Below, piece by piece: positions 1-8,989 of a DNA stretch of 23,328 nt. The notes under the pieces were generated by a model. The model was not told the DNA's origin, ran no database searches, and was given only the letters and a program-made list of their open reading frames with translations. Within the stretch, counting starts at the first letter, position 1, and each line of letters begins with the position of its first letter. A program made the position numbers and the translations under genes. Origin of the DNA: JACPLA01 sp035291905 (GTDB lineage Bacteria; Bacteroidota; Ignavibacteria; UBA10030); contig DATDRF010000252.1 in NCBI GenBank assembly GCA_035291905.1, positions 1 to 23,328 on the forward strand. Direction: 5' to 3'.

Positions 1-1792
1 GAACACCCGGTATTCATTCGGCGCCGCGGGCGGAGAGCTGAATTACTATTTCTTTTTCGGCCCCTCCCCGAAAGACATTCTTTCGCGATTCACCGAGCTT
101 GTGGGACGCATGCCTCTTCCTCCGCTTTGGTCCCTCGGCTATCAGCAATGCCGGTGGAGCTATACTCCTGACAAAAGAGTCCGCGAGATAGCAAAGAACT
201 TCCGCGATCGGAGAATTCCCGCCGACGTCATTTATCTCGACATCGACTATATGGAAGGATATCGTATCTTTACCTGGAACAAGGAGCGATTCCCCGATCC
301 TGCCGGGATGATCAAAGATCTCTCGAAGGATGGATTCAGGATTGCCGTCATCGTCGATCCCGGGATCAAGCACGACCCTTCGTATTCTGCCTTCCAATCG
401 GGGACCGCCGGCGATCATTTTCTGAAATACCCTGACGGCAAACTGTTTATCGGAAAAGTGTGGCCGGGAGAATGTGCCTTTCCCGATTTTTCAAGTTCTG
501 CTGCGCGTTCATGGTGGGGGACGCAATTCAAGGTTCTGACCGATGCCGGTGTCAGGGGATGGTGGAACGACATGAATGAGCCCTCGGTCTTCGACGTCCC
601 GACGAAAACCGTCGAAGTCTCTGTCATCCATAATGACGACGGGAGAATGACGACGCACGAGAAGAATCACAACACGTACGGAATGTTGATGACCCAGGCG
701 ACCTATGATGGTGTGCGTCGTTTGGTCCCGAATGAACGACCGTTCGTCCTCACGCGGGCCTCGTACGCCGGCGGTCAGCGCTATTCGGCCGCCTGGACGG
801 GCGACAACGTGGCATCGTGGGAGCACCTTCAAATGGCCGTGCCAATGTGCCTCAACCTCAGCATCTCAGGCCAGCCGTTTGTAGGATCCGACATCGGCGG
901 GTTCATCGGCTATCCGTCGGGTGAGCTCTTTGCGCGATGGCTTCAGCTTGGCGTCTTTACTCCGCTCATGCGCGCCCATTCTGTCATCAATGAGCGCAAC
1001 AAGGAACCATGGGAATTCGGACCTGAGATCGAGGCAGTGAACCGGACTACCATCGAGCTTCGCTATCGGCTTCTTCCTTACATCTACAACACGATGCATC
1101 AGGCCTCGCAAACGGGGATTCCCGCCATGCGTCCGCTGGTGTTTGAATATCCAGGGGATCCCGAGAGTTCCTGGAACGAGACGGAGTTCATGTTTGGCGA
1201 TCAGATTCTCGTGGCGCCTGTGCTGTGGGAGGGGGCAACAAAGCGATCGCTTCGCCTTCCGGAAGGGTCATGGTATGACTTCTGGACAGGAAAGAAGTAC
1301 AAGGGTGCAACGCAGGTAACTGTGGATGCCGCAATTGACAGGATCCCCCTCTTTGTCAGAGCCGGAGCGGTTATTCCCATGCAGCCCGTTGTGCAATACG
1401 TGGGCGAGAAGCCTCTTGATTCGCTTACCTTCGTGGTATTTCCGGGGGAACAGACGACCTCTCTCTATTATGAGGATGACGGGCTTTCGTTCGCATATGA
1501 GAAAGGAGCGTACATGAAGCGATCCGTCGTCTACAGGGAAGATGGTGCAAGTCGTGAGGTTGTTTTGGGAAAAGCGGAGGGGACATTCAAACCTGGACAA
1601 CGTTCGGTGATTGTCAAGATGGTGGATGTAGCATCGAAACCCGCTTCCGTTATGAAAGGATCTGCGAGATTGAGTGTGATCTCAAAAGATGAGGTCGGGA
1701 AGAAAGAAGGATGGTATTTTGATGAAGTGAATCATGAAGTATTCGTTTCATTTTCCGACTCCCGATCCGAAATCAGTGTTTCCATTCGGTAA
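1..1792 (+). CDS. GH31 family alpha-glucosidase (5' end missing)
   Basis: Glycoside hydrolase family 31 enzyme, expected to release glucose from the non-reducing ends of alpha-glucosides. The reading frame is open from base 2, so the N-terminal beta-sandwich lies mostly outside the window. What remains begins in the conserved stretch before the TIM barrel (GGELNYYFFFGPSPKDILS). The nucleophile motif GWWNDMNEPS is present, with its Asp encoded at 569-571. The acid/base motif AAWTGDN has its Asp at 803-805. The end has the usual barrel-following beta domains (ILVAPVL; LFVRAGAVIPM; YYEDDG). An internal GTG at 101 is not the true start. The exact substrate (maltose, isomaltose, xyloside) cannot be told from this sequence. 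It is probably a single gene, since the next gene is separated by a repeat-bearing intergenic region. Confidence 0.95.
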   Translation, partial: NTRYSFGAAGGELNYYFFFGPSPKDILSRFTELVGRMPLPPLWSLGYQQCRWSYTPDKRVREIAKNFRDRRIPADVIYLDIDYMEGYRIFTWNKERFPDPAGMIKDLSKDGFRIAVIVDPGIKHDPSYSAFQSGTAGDHFLKYPDGKLFIGKVWPGECAFPDFSSSAARSWWGTQFKVLTDAGVRGWWNDMNEPSVFDVPTKTVEVSVIHNDDGRMTTHEKNHNTYGMLMTQATYDGVRRLVPNERPFVLTRASYAGGQRYSAAWTGDNVASWEHLQMAVPMCLNLSISGQPFVGSDIGGFIGYPSGELFARWLQLGVFTPLMRAHSVINERNKEPWEFGPEIEAVNRTTIELRYRLLPYIYNTMHQASQTGIPAMRPLVFEYPGDPESSWNETEFMFGDQILVAPVLWEGATKRSLRLPEGSWYDFWTGKKYKGATQVTVDAAIDRIPLFVRAGAVIPMQPVVQYVGEKPLDSLTFVVFPGEQTTSLYYEDDGLSFAYEKGAYMKRSVVYREDGASREVVLGKAEGTFKPGQRSVIVKMVDVASKPASVMKGSARLSVISKDEVGKKEGWYFDEVNHEVFVSFSDSRSEISVSIR

Positions 1793-1793
1793 T

Positions 1794-1930
1794 CTCCGTG
1801 CTCTCTGTGCCTTCTTTGCTTGCCCCCGCCCGTCCCGACCTGTCCCGATGCTTTCAGTCGGGATGTTCTCTACCGGGGTGCCCTCTGTGGTAGAAGCTTT
1901 CACCACAGAGAACACTGAGGGGGCACGGAG
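1794..1930. repeat. Palindromic intergenic repeat element
   Basis: A nested inverted-repeat element lies between the glucosidase and guaA. The outer arms are CTCCGTGC at 1794-1801 and GCACGGAG at 1923-1930. An inner hairpin pairs TCCCGA (1843-1848) with TCGGGA (1858-1863). A second pairs CTCTGTGGT (1883-1891) with ACCACAGAG (1902-1910), with AAGCTT at its centre. The CACAGAG/CTCTGTG wording resembles a short repeat I remember as dispersed between genes in several bacterial phyla; I have not checked this. It may also act as a transcription terminator for the glucosidase gene, although there is no T-run. Confidence 0.6.
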
Positions 1931-1952
1931 GTCACACAGGTCATGTGGTTCT

Positions 1953-1986
1953 TTGGAAAGAGGTGATTTTTTGCTATATTTTTGCA
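1953..1986 (+). promoter_or_regulatory. Candidate guaA promoter, possibly leaderless
   Basis: TTGGAA (1953-1958), a 16-base spacer and TATATT (1975-1980) form a sigma70-like pair six bases before the guaA ATG at 1987. The same bases also read as the Bacteroidota type: TTTG at 1952-1955 and TATTTTTG (TAnnTTTG) at 1977-1984. With the first reading, transcription would begin at or next to the A of ATG, giving a leaderless mRNA. AGGTGA at 1961-1966 is 20 bases from the ATG, too far for a normal ribosome site. Confidence 0.5.
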
Positions 1987-3555
1987 ATGGAACACAAAGA
2001 ATTGCTCCTGGTTCTGGATTTCGGAGGGCAGTATACCCAGCTGATCGCGCGCCGAATCAGGGATTTGGGTGTTTATTCCGAGATTCATCCTTATAATTTT
2101 CCCCTCGAAAAAATAAAGCAGCTCAATCCCCTCGGGATCATCCTTTCGGGAAGTCCCCACAGCGTCTACGATAAGAACGCACCGCATTCGTCCGATCGTA
2201 TCTATGATCTGGGTGTGCCGATTCTCGGAATCTGCTATGGACTCCAGTTGATTGCCCATCAACTCGGCGGAAAAGTCGATGCCTCAGCGCGGAGGGAATA
2301 CGGAAAAGCCGAGCTTCTCATAGACCGGCGAGACGATTTGTTTTCGGGGCTTGACGGAACAGCGACGGTCTGGATGAGTCATGGCGACGCGTTGAAGAAG
2401 CTGCCGCCCGGTTTCGAGCCCATTGCCCACACTTCCAACGCCCCTATCTGCGCAATCCGAAATTCGCAGAAGAAGATCTTCGGCGTACAGTTTCATCCTG
2501 AGGTTGTTCACACACCAAAGGGGAAACAGATCCTCTCAAATTTTGTTTTTCAGGTCTGCAGAGCCAAAGGGGACTGGACTCCGGCGGCGTTCATTGAACG
2601 GGAAGCGGCGGAAATCAGGAAAAGGGTGGGGAAGTCGGGAGTTCTCTGTGCCCTGAGCGGCGGAGTCGATTCGGCCGTTGCTGCGGTTCTCATTCATAAG
2701 GCGATAGGAAGCCAGCTCCATTGCATTCATATCAATACAGGACTGATGCGGAAGAACGAGAGCGAAGTGGTGGTCGATGCGTTTCAGAAGAGATTCAAGA
2801 TCGGCCTCACATATGTCGATGCATCAAAGATTTTTCTTCGCCGGCTGAAAAATGTTACGGATCCTGAGAAGAAGCGGAAGGTTATCGGAAAAACGTTCAT
2901 CAACGTTTTCGAACAGCACGCGAAGAAACTCGAACGGCAATCGAAGTCCTCGCATCACGGGGGTTTTGAATATCTTGCCCAGGGAACACTCTATCCTGAC
3001 GTTATCGAATCGGTCTCTTTCAAAGGGCCCTCGGTCACGATCAAAACTCACCACAATGTCGGCGGCCTCCCAAAGAGGATGAATTTCAGGCTTGTGGAAC
3101 CGTTTCGGGAGCTCTTTAAGGACGAGGTACGTGAGGTCGGACGAAGACTGGGGTTGCCGGAGGAATTGATCGGTCGGCACCCGTTTCCAGGGCCGGGACT
3201 CGCGGTTCGGCTGCTTGGATCGGTTGAGAAGCCGAAACTCGAGCTGCTTCGTGAGGCAGACGAGATCTTCATCGAAGAGATCAGAAAAGCGGGACTCTAC
3301 GATGAGATCTGGCAAGCGTTTGCTGTATTGCTCCCGGTGCGGTCGGTGGGAGTGATGGGAGACGGAAGAACATACGAATCTACGATTGCCTTGCGCGCCG
3401 TTACCAGCGTCGATGGCATGACTGCAGATTGGGCCCGGATTCCGCCTGAGGTCCTCGCTTCTGCTTCGAACAGAATCATTAATGAACTCAGGGGAGTCAA
3501 CCGGGTTGTATACGACATCAGTTCAAAGCCTCCCGCTACCATCGAGTGGGAATAA
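1987..3555 (+). CDS. guaA: GMP synthase (glutamine-hydrolysing)
   Basis: Cytoplasmic enzyme that makes GMP from XMP, ATP and glutamine, the last step of guanine nucleotide synthesis. It is 522 residues, close to the usual size. The N-terminal class I glutaminase has Cys83 in GICYG and His170/Glu172 in GVQFHPEV. The ATP-pyrophosphatase domain has the PP-loop SGGVDS at 224-229. The C-terminal dimerisation domain has HPFPGPGLAVRLLG and ends KPPATIEWE. I chose the ATG at 1987 because family members start only a few residues before DFGGQYTQLI. A longer frame from GTG 1945 would add 14 unconserved residues that run across the promoter. guaB is not in the window. Confidence 0.98.
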   Translation: MEHKELLLVLDFGGQYTQLIARRIRDLGVYSEIHPYNFPLEKIKQLNPLGIILSGSPHSVYDKNAPHSSDRIYDLGVPILGICYGLQLIAHQLGGKVDASARREYGKAELLIDRRDDLFSGLDGTATVWMSHGDALKKLPPGFEPIAHTSNAPICAIRNSQKKIFGVQFHPEVVHTPKGKQILSNFVFQVCRAKGDWTPAAFIEREAAEIRKRVGKSGVLCALSGGVDSAVAAVLIHKAIGSQLHCIHINTGLMRKNESEVVVDAFQKRFKIGLTYVDASKIFLRRLKNVTDPEKKRKVIGKTFINVFEQHAKKLERQSKSSHHGGFEYLAQGTLYPDVIESVSFKGPSVTIKTHHNVGGLPKRMNFRLVEPFRELFKDEVREVGRRLGLPEELIGRHPFPGPGLAVRLLGSVEKPKLELLREADEIFIEEIRKAGLYDEIWQAFAVLLPVRSVGVMGDGRTYESTIALRAVTSVDGMTADWARIPPEVLASASNRIINELRGVNRVVYDISSKPPATIEWE

Positions 3556-3585
3556 CGTTCCACACCGTACATCCATTCCAGCCTC

Positions 3586-4305
3586 ATGATTGAACTTCAA
3601 AGCGTTACGAAGAAATTCGGCAATTTCGCGGCAGTCGACGGGCTATCTCTGATTGTGAAACCGGGAGAATTCTTCGGATTCCTGGGCCCCAACGGCGCAG
3701 GGAAAACAACAACGATCAAGATGATCGCCGGGCTGTTCACGCCTTCGAGCGGGAAAATTCTCATCAATGGTTTTGACACGGTCACCCAGCCGATCGAGGC
3801 GAAACGCGATCTCGCGTATGTTCCGGATCAGCCGTTCCTCTACGACAAGCTGACGGGACGCGAATTTCTTTTCTTCGTCGGAGGCCTCTACAAGCTGGAA
3901 AAGAAATGGCTTGCCGACAAGATCGATTCTCTGGTCGCGCATTTTGAAATCGGCGATTGGGTGGACAAGCGGACCGAAGACTATTCTCAGGGAATGAGGC
4001 AGAGGATCACGATCACTGCAGGTCTCATCCATGACCCGAAAGTCATTGTCATTGATGAGCCTATGATCGGACTGGACCCGAGAAGCGCAAAGATTGTGAA
4101 AGAAGCCCTCAAAAAGAAGGCGCAGGATGGTGTTTCCGTGTTCATGTCCACCCACAGTCTCCAGGTTGCTGAAGAGCTGTGCGACAGGATCGGCATCATC
4201 AAAGACGGGAAACTCGTCTTTGTCGACACCCAGCAAAAGCTTCAGGCCTACAAGCAGCAGTACGGCGGAAAATTCGAGTCGGTATTCCTCGAGCTGACGA
4301 AATAA
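3586..4305 (+). CDS. ABC transporter ATP-binding protein
   Basis: Nucleotide-binding subunit of an ABC exporter, 239 residues. Walker A is GPNGAGKT at 34-41, the Q-loop region is DQP near 81-83, the signature is YSQGMRQ at 133-139, Walker B is VIVIDEP at 153-159 and the switch His is His190 in MSTHS. The single-domain layout and C-terminal tail resemble the CcmA/NatA-like group that pairs with ABC-2 type permeases. Its TAA stop shares one base with the ATG of the next gene, a membrane permease, so the two are almost certainly translated together and form one transporter. The cargo is unknown. The start ATG lacks a clear ribosome site and lies 30 bases after guaA. Confidence 0.93.
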   Translation: MIELQSVTKKFGNFAAVDGLSLIVKPGEFFGFLGPNGAGKTTTIKMIAGLFTPSSGKILINGFDTVTQPIEAKRDLAYVPDQPFLYDKLTGREFLFFVGGLYKLEKKWLADKIDSLVAHFEIGDWVDKRTEDYSQGMRQRITITAGLIHDPKVIVIDEPMIGLDPRSAKIVKEALKKKAQDGVSVFMSTHSLQVAEELCDRIGIIKDGKLVFVDTQQKLQAYKQQYGGKFESVFLELTK

Positions 4306-6008
4306 TGGGAATGTTCCTCCATATTTTGAAGTACAAGTTCATCTCCTTTGTCAAGACGACGTTCGATGTCCGCGCCGTTCCGATCATCCGGGGCGTCGGT
4401 TCGCTTCTCGTCTTCGGCGGGTTCGCTTCCGGCGCTTACATCCTTTCACACGAGATCACCCAGTACGTTCTTGAAGTTCCGAGAATCGGCTTGTTCCTTT
4501 TTCACCGTTTCATCTCAATGATGTTGTTCGTGTTCTTCGTTTCGGTGAATCTTGGCAACATCATCGTTTCCTATGCGACTCTCTATCGATCTCCGGAAGT
4601 CGCCTATCTTCTCACAAAACCCGTCTCTTACTCCACGATCTTTGTCCTGAAGTTTCTGGACAATTTTCTTTACAGTTCAACGACATTGTTCCTTGTAGCG
4701 TTCATGGTTCTTGTGGGATACGGCTCGTACTTCGGGTATCCTTGGTGGGGGATTGTCGGTCTCCTGGGCTTTGTCCTCATTCCCTTCATGTTTCTGTCGG
4801 CATGTCTGGCGGTGATCATCTTGATGACCATCATGAAGATCGCGGGACGAATCGGTTTCCGGCGCGTCATGGCCATTCTCAGCGGCCTGTATCTTGTCAT
4901 GGTCTACATGTTTTTCCGCTTCTCCAACCCGATCAAACTGATCGAGGAGACAGGGAAGTATTACCCCAATATTGATATCAACCTTGCCCAGCTTGACCCG
5001 GTGTTTGCAAAGTTCCTTCCGAGTCACTGGGTTGCGGAATTCCTCTTCTTCGTCTCGCGGGGAGAGTTCGTGCGGGGCCTGCCGATGGCCCTTCTTCTTC
5101 TGCTTGTCGCCGCCGGCATGTTTGTTCTCTGTTTGCTGATTGCCAACAGGTTCTACTACCGCAGTTGGCTTGTGACTTTTCAGGTGCAGGCCGAATCGAA
5201 CCAACCGAAAATGCACACCCGGAAGAAATTCTTCGATTTCAGGAACGAATCGATCTTTTCGCCCGTCATGGAGTCCCTTCTGAAGAAGGAATACTTCACG
5301 TTCTTCAGGGATCCGAGCCAATGGATTCACCTTGCGGTCATGATCGTGCTGATATCCGTCTTCGTGAGCAGCATCAGGGGGCTGAATTTCATTCTCCAGG
5401 TGGCAGAGCTTCCCGCAATCGTCTATCTAGTCCTCTATTCATTCGGAGGTTTTCTTTCTGCATCCCTTGCACTGCGGTTTGCATTTCCCATGATGAGCCT
5501 CGAAGGAAGATCGTTCTGGGCGCTTCGGAGCATGCCTGTTCGGATCAGCAAGGTCTACTGGACAAAGTTCATTATCGGATTCCTGCTCGTTCTGACGCTG
5601 GGCCTCCTCATTTCGTATTTCTCCAACAAGCCGTTTGTGCGCCTCACTCCGGCCAACCGAATGCTTCTCTGGTTTGGTTTGTACAGCTCTTTTGTGATTT
5701 CCCTCACCATGACCGCTCTCAACCTGGGATTCGGAGGGTATTTTGTGAATTACCAGGAACGGAATCCCATCCGCATTGCATCGTCTCAGGGGGCGACGCT
5801 GACATTTCTGCTGACGCTTGTCTATCTTGTGATACTTGTCGCGCTCTTTGCTATTCCCCTGAAGGGCCATTTCGACGCGATCTTCTACCGCAGACCGTTT
5901 GACGAAACGGTCATCGTCCCCTCGCTCATCGTGTTCAGCAGCCTCTCGGCAATTCTCGTGACAGTGGGAATCGTCGTCGGTCGCCGCTCGCTCAAAAGGG
6001 ATTTCTGA
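4305..6008 (+). CDS. ABC-2 type exporter permease subunit
   Basis: Integral inner-membrane protein of 567 residues with about 12 hydrophobic segments, split into two halves by a polar region around residues 285-335 that contains KKEYFTFFRDPSQW. This resembles the large two-half permeases grouped as putative ABC exporters rather than the short six-helix ABC-2 type. I chose ATG 4305, which overlaps the last base of the preceding ATPase stop. The frame stays open upstream, but the extra 42 residues are arginine-rich and come from the ATPase gene read in another frame. A second ATG at 4311 is possible. It is the partner of the upstream ATPase. The substrate cannot be predicted from sequence. Confidence 0.9.
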   Translation: MGMFLHILKYKFISFVKTTFDVRAVPIIRGVGSLLVFGGFASGAYILSHEITQYVLEVPRIGLFLFHRFISMMLFVFFVSVNLGNIIVSYATLYRSPEVAYLLTKPVSYSTIFVLKFLDNFLYSSTTLFLVAFMVLVGYGSYFGYPWWGIVGLLGFVLIPFMFLSACLAVIILMTIMKIAGRIGFRRVMAILSGLYLVMVYMFFRFSNPIKLIEETGKYYPNIDINLAQLDPVFAKFLPSHWVAEFLFFVSRGEFVRGLPMALLLLLVAAGMFVLCLLIANRFYYRSWLVTFQVQAESNQPKMHTRKKFFDFRNESIFSPVMESLLKKEYFTFFRDPSQWIHLAVMIVLISVFVSSIRGLNFILQVAELPAIVYLVLYSFGGFLSASLALRFAFPMMSLEGRSFWALRSMPVRISKVYWTKFIIGFLLVLTLGLLISYFSNKPFVRLTPANRMLLWFGLYSSFVISLTMTALNLGFGGYFVNYQERNPIRIASSQGATLTFLLTLVYLVILVALFAIPLKGHFDAIFYRRPFDETVIVPSLIVFSSLSAILVTVGIVVGRRSLKRDF

Positions 6009-6037
6009 TTGCAATTCAGTGGGTCAATCGCTATCTT
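6009..6037 (+). promoter_or_regulatory. Candidate promoter of the TPR gene
   Basis: TTGCAA (6009-6014), a 17-base spacer and TATCTT (6032-6037) lie eight bases before the ATG at 6046. Each box matches the sigma70 consensus at four of six positions. The position just before the start codon resembles the guaA arrangement. It begins inside the stop region of the permease gene, so the TPR gene may have its own start site as well as read-through. Confidence 0.35.
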
Positions 6038-6045
6038 CTGCACGT

Positions 6046-6951
6046 ATGATTGACGAAGCGACGCTTCATCAAATGCTGGAGCAGGCGAGGAATTTTGTGG
6101 AGGAAAGAAAATTTCTCCACGCAGCGCAGCTTTACGCACGCATCACGAGTGTCGCACCCTCGGTCGAACAGGCATGGGTCGAACTGTCGCATGTCTACGC
6201 GGAACTTCGGCAATACCAGGCCGCCGAGAACGTGCTCAGGCAGGCCGCGTCGTCGAGCAAGGACCCGAATAAGATTATCTTCCTCCTCGGCAATCTCTAT
6301 CTGAAGACGGGGGACTATGGCCGGGCTCTTGTCTACTACAGACAGCTTGCCCTTCATGAAAAACTGCTCTCCAGGACTCTCGGGGCGCATATGCAGTTCA
6401 ACATGGGGCTCTGTCATTTCTACCGGGGGAATTACAAACAGGCCGAATCTCATTTCCGCAAGACCAAGAAGGTTGATCCAATGTTCCCGAAGATCAACGA
6501 ATCCCTGGGGGAACTCCTCTTGCGGCGGGAGGCTTTTTCCGAGGCCATCGTTGTCCTGAAGCAGGCAATTACGGCGGATCCGTACAGTTGGATTGGCCAC
6601 TACCTGCTCGGCCTCGCGTATCAGAGAACAAAATCCTGGACCAGTGCCTACGAAGAATTTGTTGCGGCGGTCGAGATGGACCCGAATGAGCCGAATGGCT
6701 GGCAAATGTGCGGAGACGTCCTACTCTCGCTTGAGCGATTCGACGAAGCCGAACGATATTTGCAGAAAGCTCTGGAGCTTAATCCCCGTCTCACAGATGC
6801 CATTGCCAACGTTGGATTCCTGTATCTCCATCGAGGGGATCCCCAAACCGCTTCGGAATGTTTTGAGCGGGCCCTGGCTCTTGAGCCGCAGAATCCCAAA
6901 GCGCTTCAGGGGAAGCTGAAGGTTCAAGCCGGCCCCAAAACCCTGTCCTGA
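6046..6951 (+). CDS. Tetratricopeptide repeat protein
   Basis: Protein of 301 residues made almost wholly of TPR helices. About seven 34-residue units can be read, with the typical spacing W/L-G-Y-A/F-A-P (for example GNLYLKTGDYGRALVYY, GLAYQRTKSWTSAYEEF, GFLYLHRGDPQTASECF). No signal peptide or membrane segment is visible, so it is probably a cytoplasmic scaffold. The role is unknown. I chose ATG 6046; a GTG at 6019 would add nine residues across the candidate promoter. It lies 37 bases after the ABC permease and nine bases before a secreted TPR/binding protein, so it is probably co-transcribed with the latter. Confidence 0.85.
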   Translation: MIDEATLHQMLEQARNFVEERKFLHAAQLYARITSVAPSVEQAWVELSHVYAELRQYQAAENVLRQAASSSKDPNKIIFLLGNLYLKTGDYGRALVYYRQLALHEKLLSRTLGAHMQFNMGLCHFYRGNYKQAESHFRKTKKVDPMFPKINESLGELLLRREAFSEAIVVLKQAITADPYSWIGHYLLGLAYQRTKSWTSAYEEFVAAVEMDPNEPNGWQMCGDVLLSLERFDEAERYLQKALELNPRLTDAIANVGFLYLHRGDPQTASECFERALALEPQNPKALQGKLKVQAGPKTLS

Positions 6952-6960
6952 TCTTTCTTC

Positions 6961-8979
6961 ATGGAGTTTCGCATTCGACCTTTGCGCCTTTTCTCTCTCA
7001 CCCTCCTTCTTTCCATCGTCCTGACGGGGGTCTCTTCCGCTCAGGATGACAGCCTCCTGTTCCGCCCCGACGTCGAGCGCGTGTTTGTTGCCGCAATGAG
7101 GCATTTCTCCGGCGCACGATTTGATAGTGCGGCAGCACAATTCGTGAGATGCATGAGAGACTTTCCCTACAATCATCGCACAACAGGTGCCATGGTCATG
7201 GCCGGGAAGGCTTATTATCGGCTCGGGAATTATCGCGAATCGGTCAGGCTTCTGAAGAACTTCCTCGACCTGTATCCCAAGTCGACCTACCTCCCCGATG
7301 CTCATTACACACTGGGGTTGGATTATTTCAGGATGCTTCGGTACGAAGATGCCGCATCGGAGCTTTCGATAGCGTTTGAGACCGCGCCTGATGACCTCAC
7401 ACGCGACCGTTCTCTTCGATTGCTCGATGAGCTGGCAATGAACTATCTGAGCCTTGCCGACCTGCAGCTTCTTCTTCCGTCCGCCGCCTCGGACGCGGTC
7501 AAGGTAACACTCACGATCCATCTTGCCGAACGAATCTACCGGAGCGGCGATGTGAAGTCCGCCCAGGACCTCCTGCAACCGATCGCGATGCTGCCGCCGT
7601 CTACTCCGAATGTCAACAGGGCGATAGAGCTCCTCCAGCGAATCCAATTTAGCGGCAGCATCAAGATCGGCGCGGTCCTCCCGCTCATGCTGAAGGCTCA
7701 GCAGGCAACCATGAGGGAGTTGGGAGTCGATCTTCTCGACGGCATGAGAATGGCTGTGGAGGAGTACAACCAGGTCAATTTGCCCAAAGTGAATCTCGAA
7801 GTGCGCGATTCAGAGCGCGATCCCGGAATTGCGGCGCGTACCGTGACGGAGTTGTGCAGTGATGACGGTGTTGTGGCGATTCTCGGGCCGGTTTTCAGCA
7901 ACGAAGCATTCGCGTGTGCGGGCATTGCAAGTGCCAAGGGTGTCCCGCTTCTTACGCCCACGGCGACCGCCAACGGTATCGCTTCCATCGGTCCTTACGT
8001 GTTTCAATTGAATCCGGATTTTGAAGTGCGGGGACGTACAATGGCCCGGTACGCTTTTTCCAGGGGCAGCCGGAGATTTGCGGTCCTTTCACCCGCCGAC
8101 GTGATACCCAAATCCATGGCTGACGCGTTTGTGGACGAGGTCGCAAAGCTTGGAGGAGAACTGATCGACCTGCAGTGGTATGCTACCGGCGCAACGGACC
8201 TTCGGGTCCAGCTTTCCACCATGCGCCAGCGGGCTTTGGACAAGGGAGAACCGTACGTCGTCAATTTTGCCTCGCGGCTTTCATTTGAGGATCTGAGAAA
8301 GATCCTCATGACCGGCGTCGAAGCGCATGTGGTCGACTCGCTCGTCGAATGGGGCTCTTCCATTCCGGTGCAGGACTTGTGGGGTAAGGATGGCAAGAAG
8401 ATCGCGGACTCCCTTATGATTCCCACGGAACGGGCCGTCATCAAATATGACAGCCTCGGGCTCGCCGTGACGAATATCGATGATATCTTTCTTCCGATCA
8501 CCTCTTCCGCTGAGATCGGCATCGTCTCATCGCAGCTGAAGTACTTCAATTTCAGAACCCGGCTTCTGGGAACGGGAGAATGGAACGACCCTGCGGAATT
8601 GGATCAGAACCGCCAGTACACAAATGGAGTCATCTTTTCGTTCGATTCACACGTCGATGAGAAGGACAAAGAATACCAGCTCTTCGTCGGCCGGTATCAG
8701 CGCGCCATGAATAGAAAGCCCAATATCACGGTCCTCATCGGATACGACGCGACAAAGCTCCTTCTCGATCAGATTGCCAAGGGATCGTCGCGGAGAAACG
8801 ATCTGGCGGTGGCTCTTTCGAATATCAATCGCGTGAAGGGTTGGCATACGACTTTTTCGATCGGGGCTTCAAGGGTCAACACTGCTTTGAGTCTGCTTGA
8901 GTTCAAGAACCGCACAGTCAGGAAAGTTGCCGAAATCGACCTGATCGAAGAACAACCTCAGGACACAATCCAACCATAG
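6961..8979 (+). CDS. Secreted TPR plus type I periplasmic-binding-fold protein (LpoA-like layout)
   Basis: Exported protein of 672 residues. A signal peptide ends near SSA-Q (residue 27); there is no lipobox Cys. Residues about 32-225 are TPR-like helical repeats (AGKAYYRLGNYRESVRLLKNF, LGLDYFRMLRYEDAASELS). From about 235 the sequence becomes a type I periplasmic-binding fold: IKIGAVLPLM, LLDGMRMAVEEYN, VVAILGPVFSNE, GVPLLTPTATANG, and later VLIGYDATKLLLDQI. TPR followed by this fold is the layout of LpoA, the outer-membrane activator of penicillin-binding protein 1A. Branched-chain amino acid receptors share only the second part. No amino-acid transporter genes adjoin. A peptidoglycan or envelope role is therefore an inference. 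Confidence 0.8.
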   Translation: MEFRIRPLRLFSLTLLLSIVLTGVSSAQDDSLLFRPDVERVFVAAMRHFSGARFDSAAAQFVRCMRDFPYNHRTTGAMVMAGKAYYRLGNYRESVRLLKNFLDLYPKSTYLPDAHYTLGLDYFRMLRYEDAASELSIAFETAPDDLTRDRSLRLLDELAMNYLSLADLQLLLPSAASDAVKVTLTIHLAERIYRSGDVKSAQDLLQPIAMLPPSTPNVNRAIELLQRIQFSGSIKIGAVLPLMLKAQQATMRELGVDLLDGMRMAVEEYNQVNLPKVNLEVRDSERDPGIAARTVTELCSDDGVVAILGPVFSNEAFACAGIASAKGVPLLTPTATANGIASIGPYVFQLNPDFEVRGRTMARYAFSRGSRRFAVLSPADVIPKSMADAFVDEVAKLGGELIDLQWYATGATDLRVQLSTMRQRALDKGEPYVVNFASRLSFEDLRKILMTGVEAHVVDSLVEWGSSIPVQDLWGKDGKKIADSLMIPTERAVIKYDSLGLAVTNIDDIFLPITSSAEIGIVSSQLKYFNFRTRLLGTGEWNDPAELDQNRQYTNGVIFSFDSHVDEKDKEYQLFVGRYQRAMNRKPNITVLIGYDATKLLLDQIAKGSSRRNDLAVALSNINRVKGWHTTFSIGASRVNTALSLLEFKNRTVRKVAEIDLIEEQPQDTIQP

Positions 8980-8989
8980 GGGGGCAGCC

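Noticed and set aside
1734..2096. A plus-strand frame spanning the repeat before guaA
   Set aside because: It reads through the palindromic repeat and into guaA; composition is Pro/Arg-rich with no domain.
5165..5902. A 245-codon frame inside the ABC permease gene
   Set aside because: It is the permease read one frame off: rich in Cys, His and Pro, with no hydrophobic pattern or motif, while the permease frame has 12 clean membrane segments.
6961..8979. Branched-chain amino acid ABC receptor
   Set aside because: The binding fold fits, but the TPR half and absence of transporter genes argue against a transport receptor. The two ABC genes at 3586-6008 are exporter-type and do not use such receptors.
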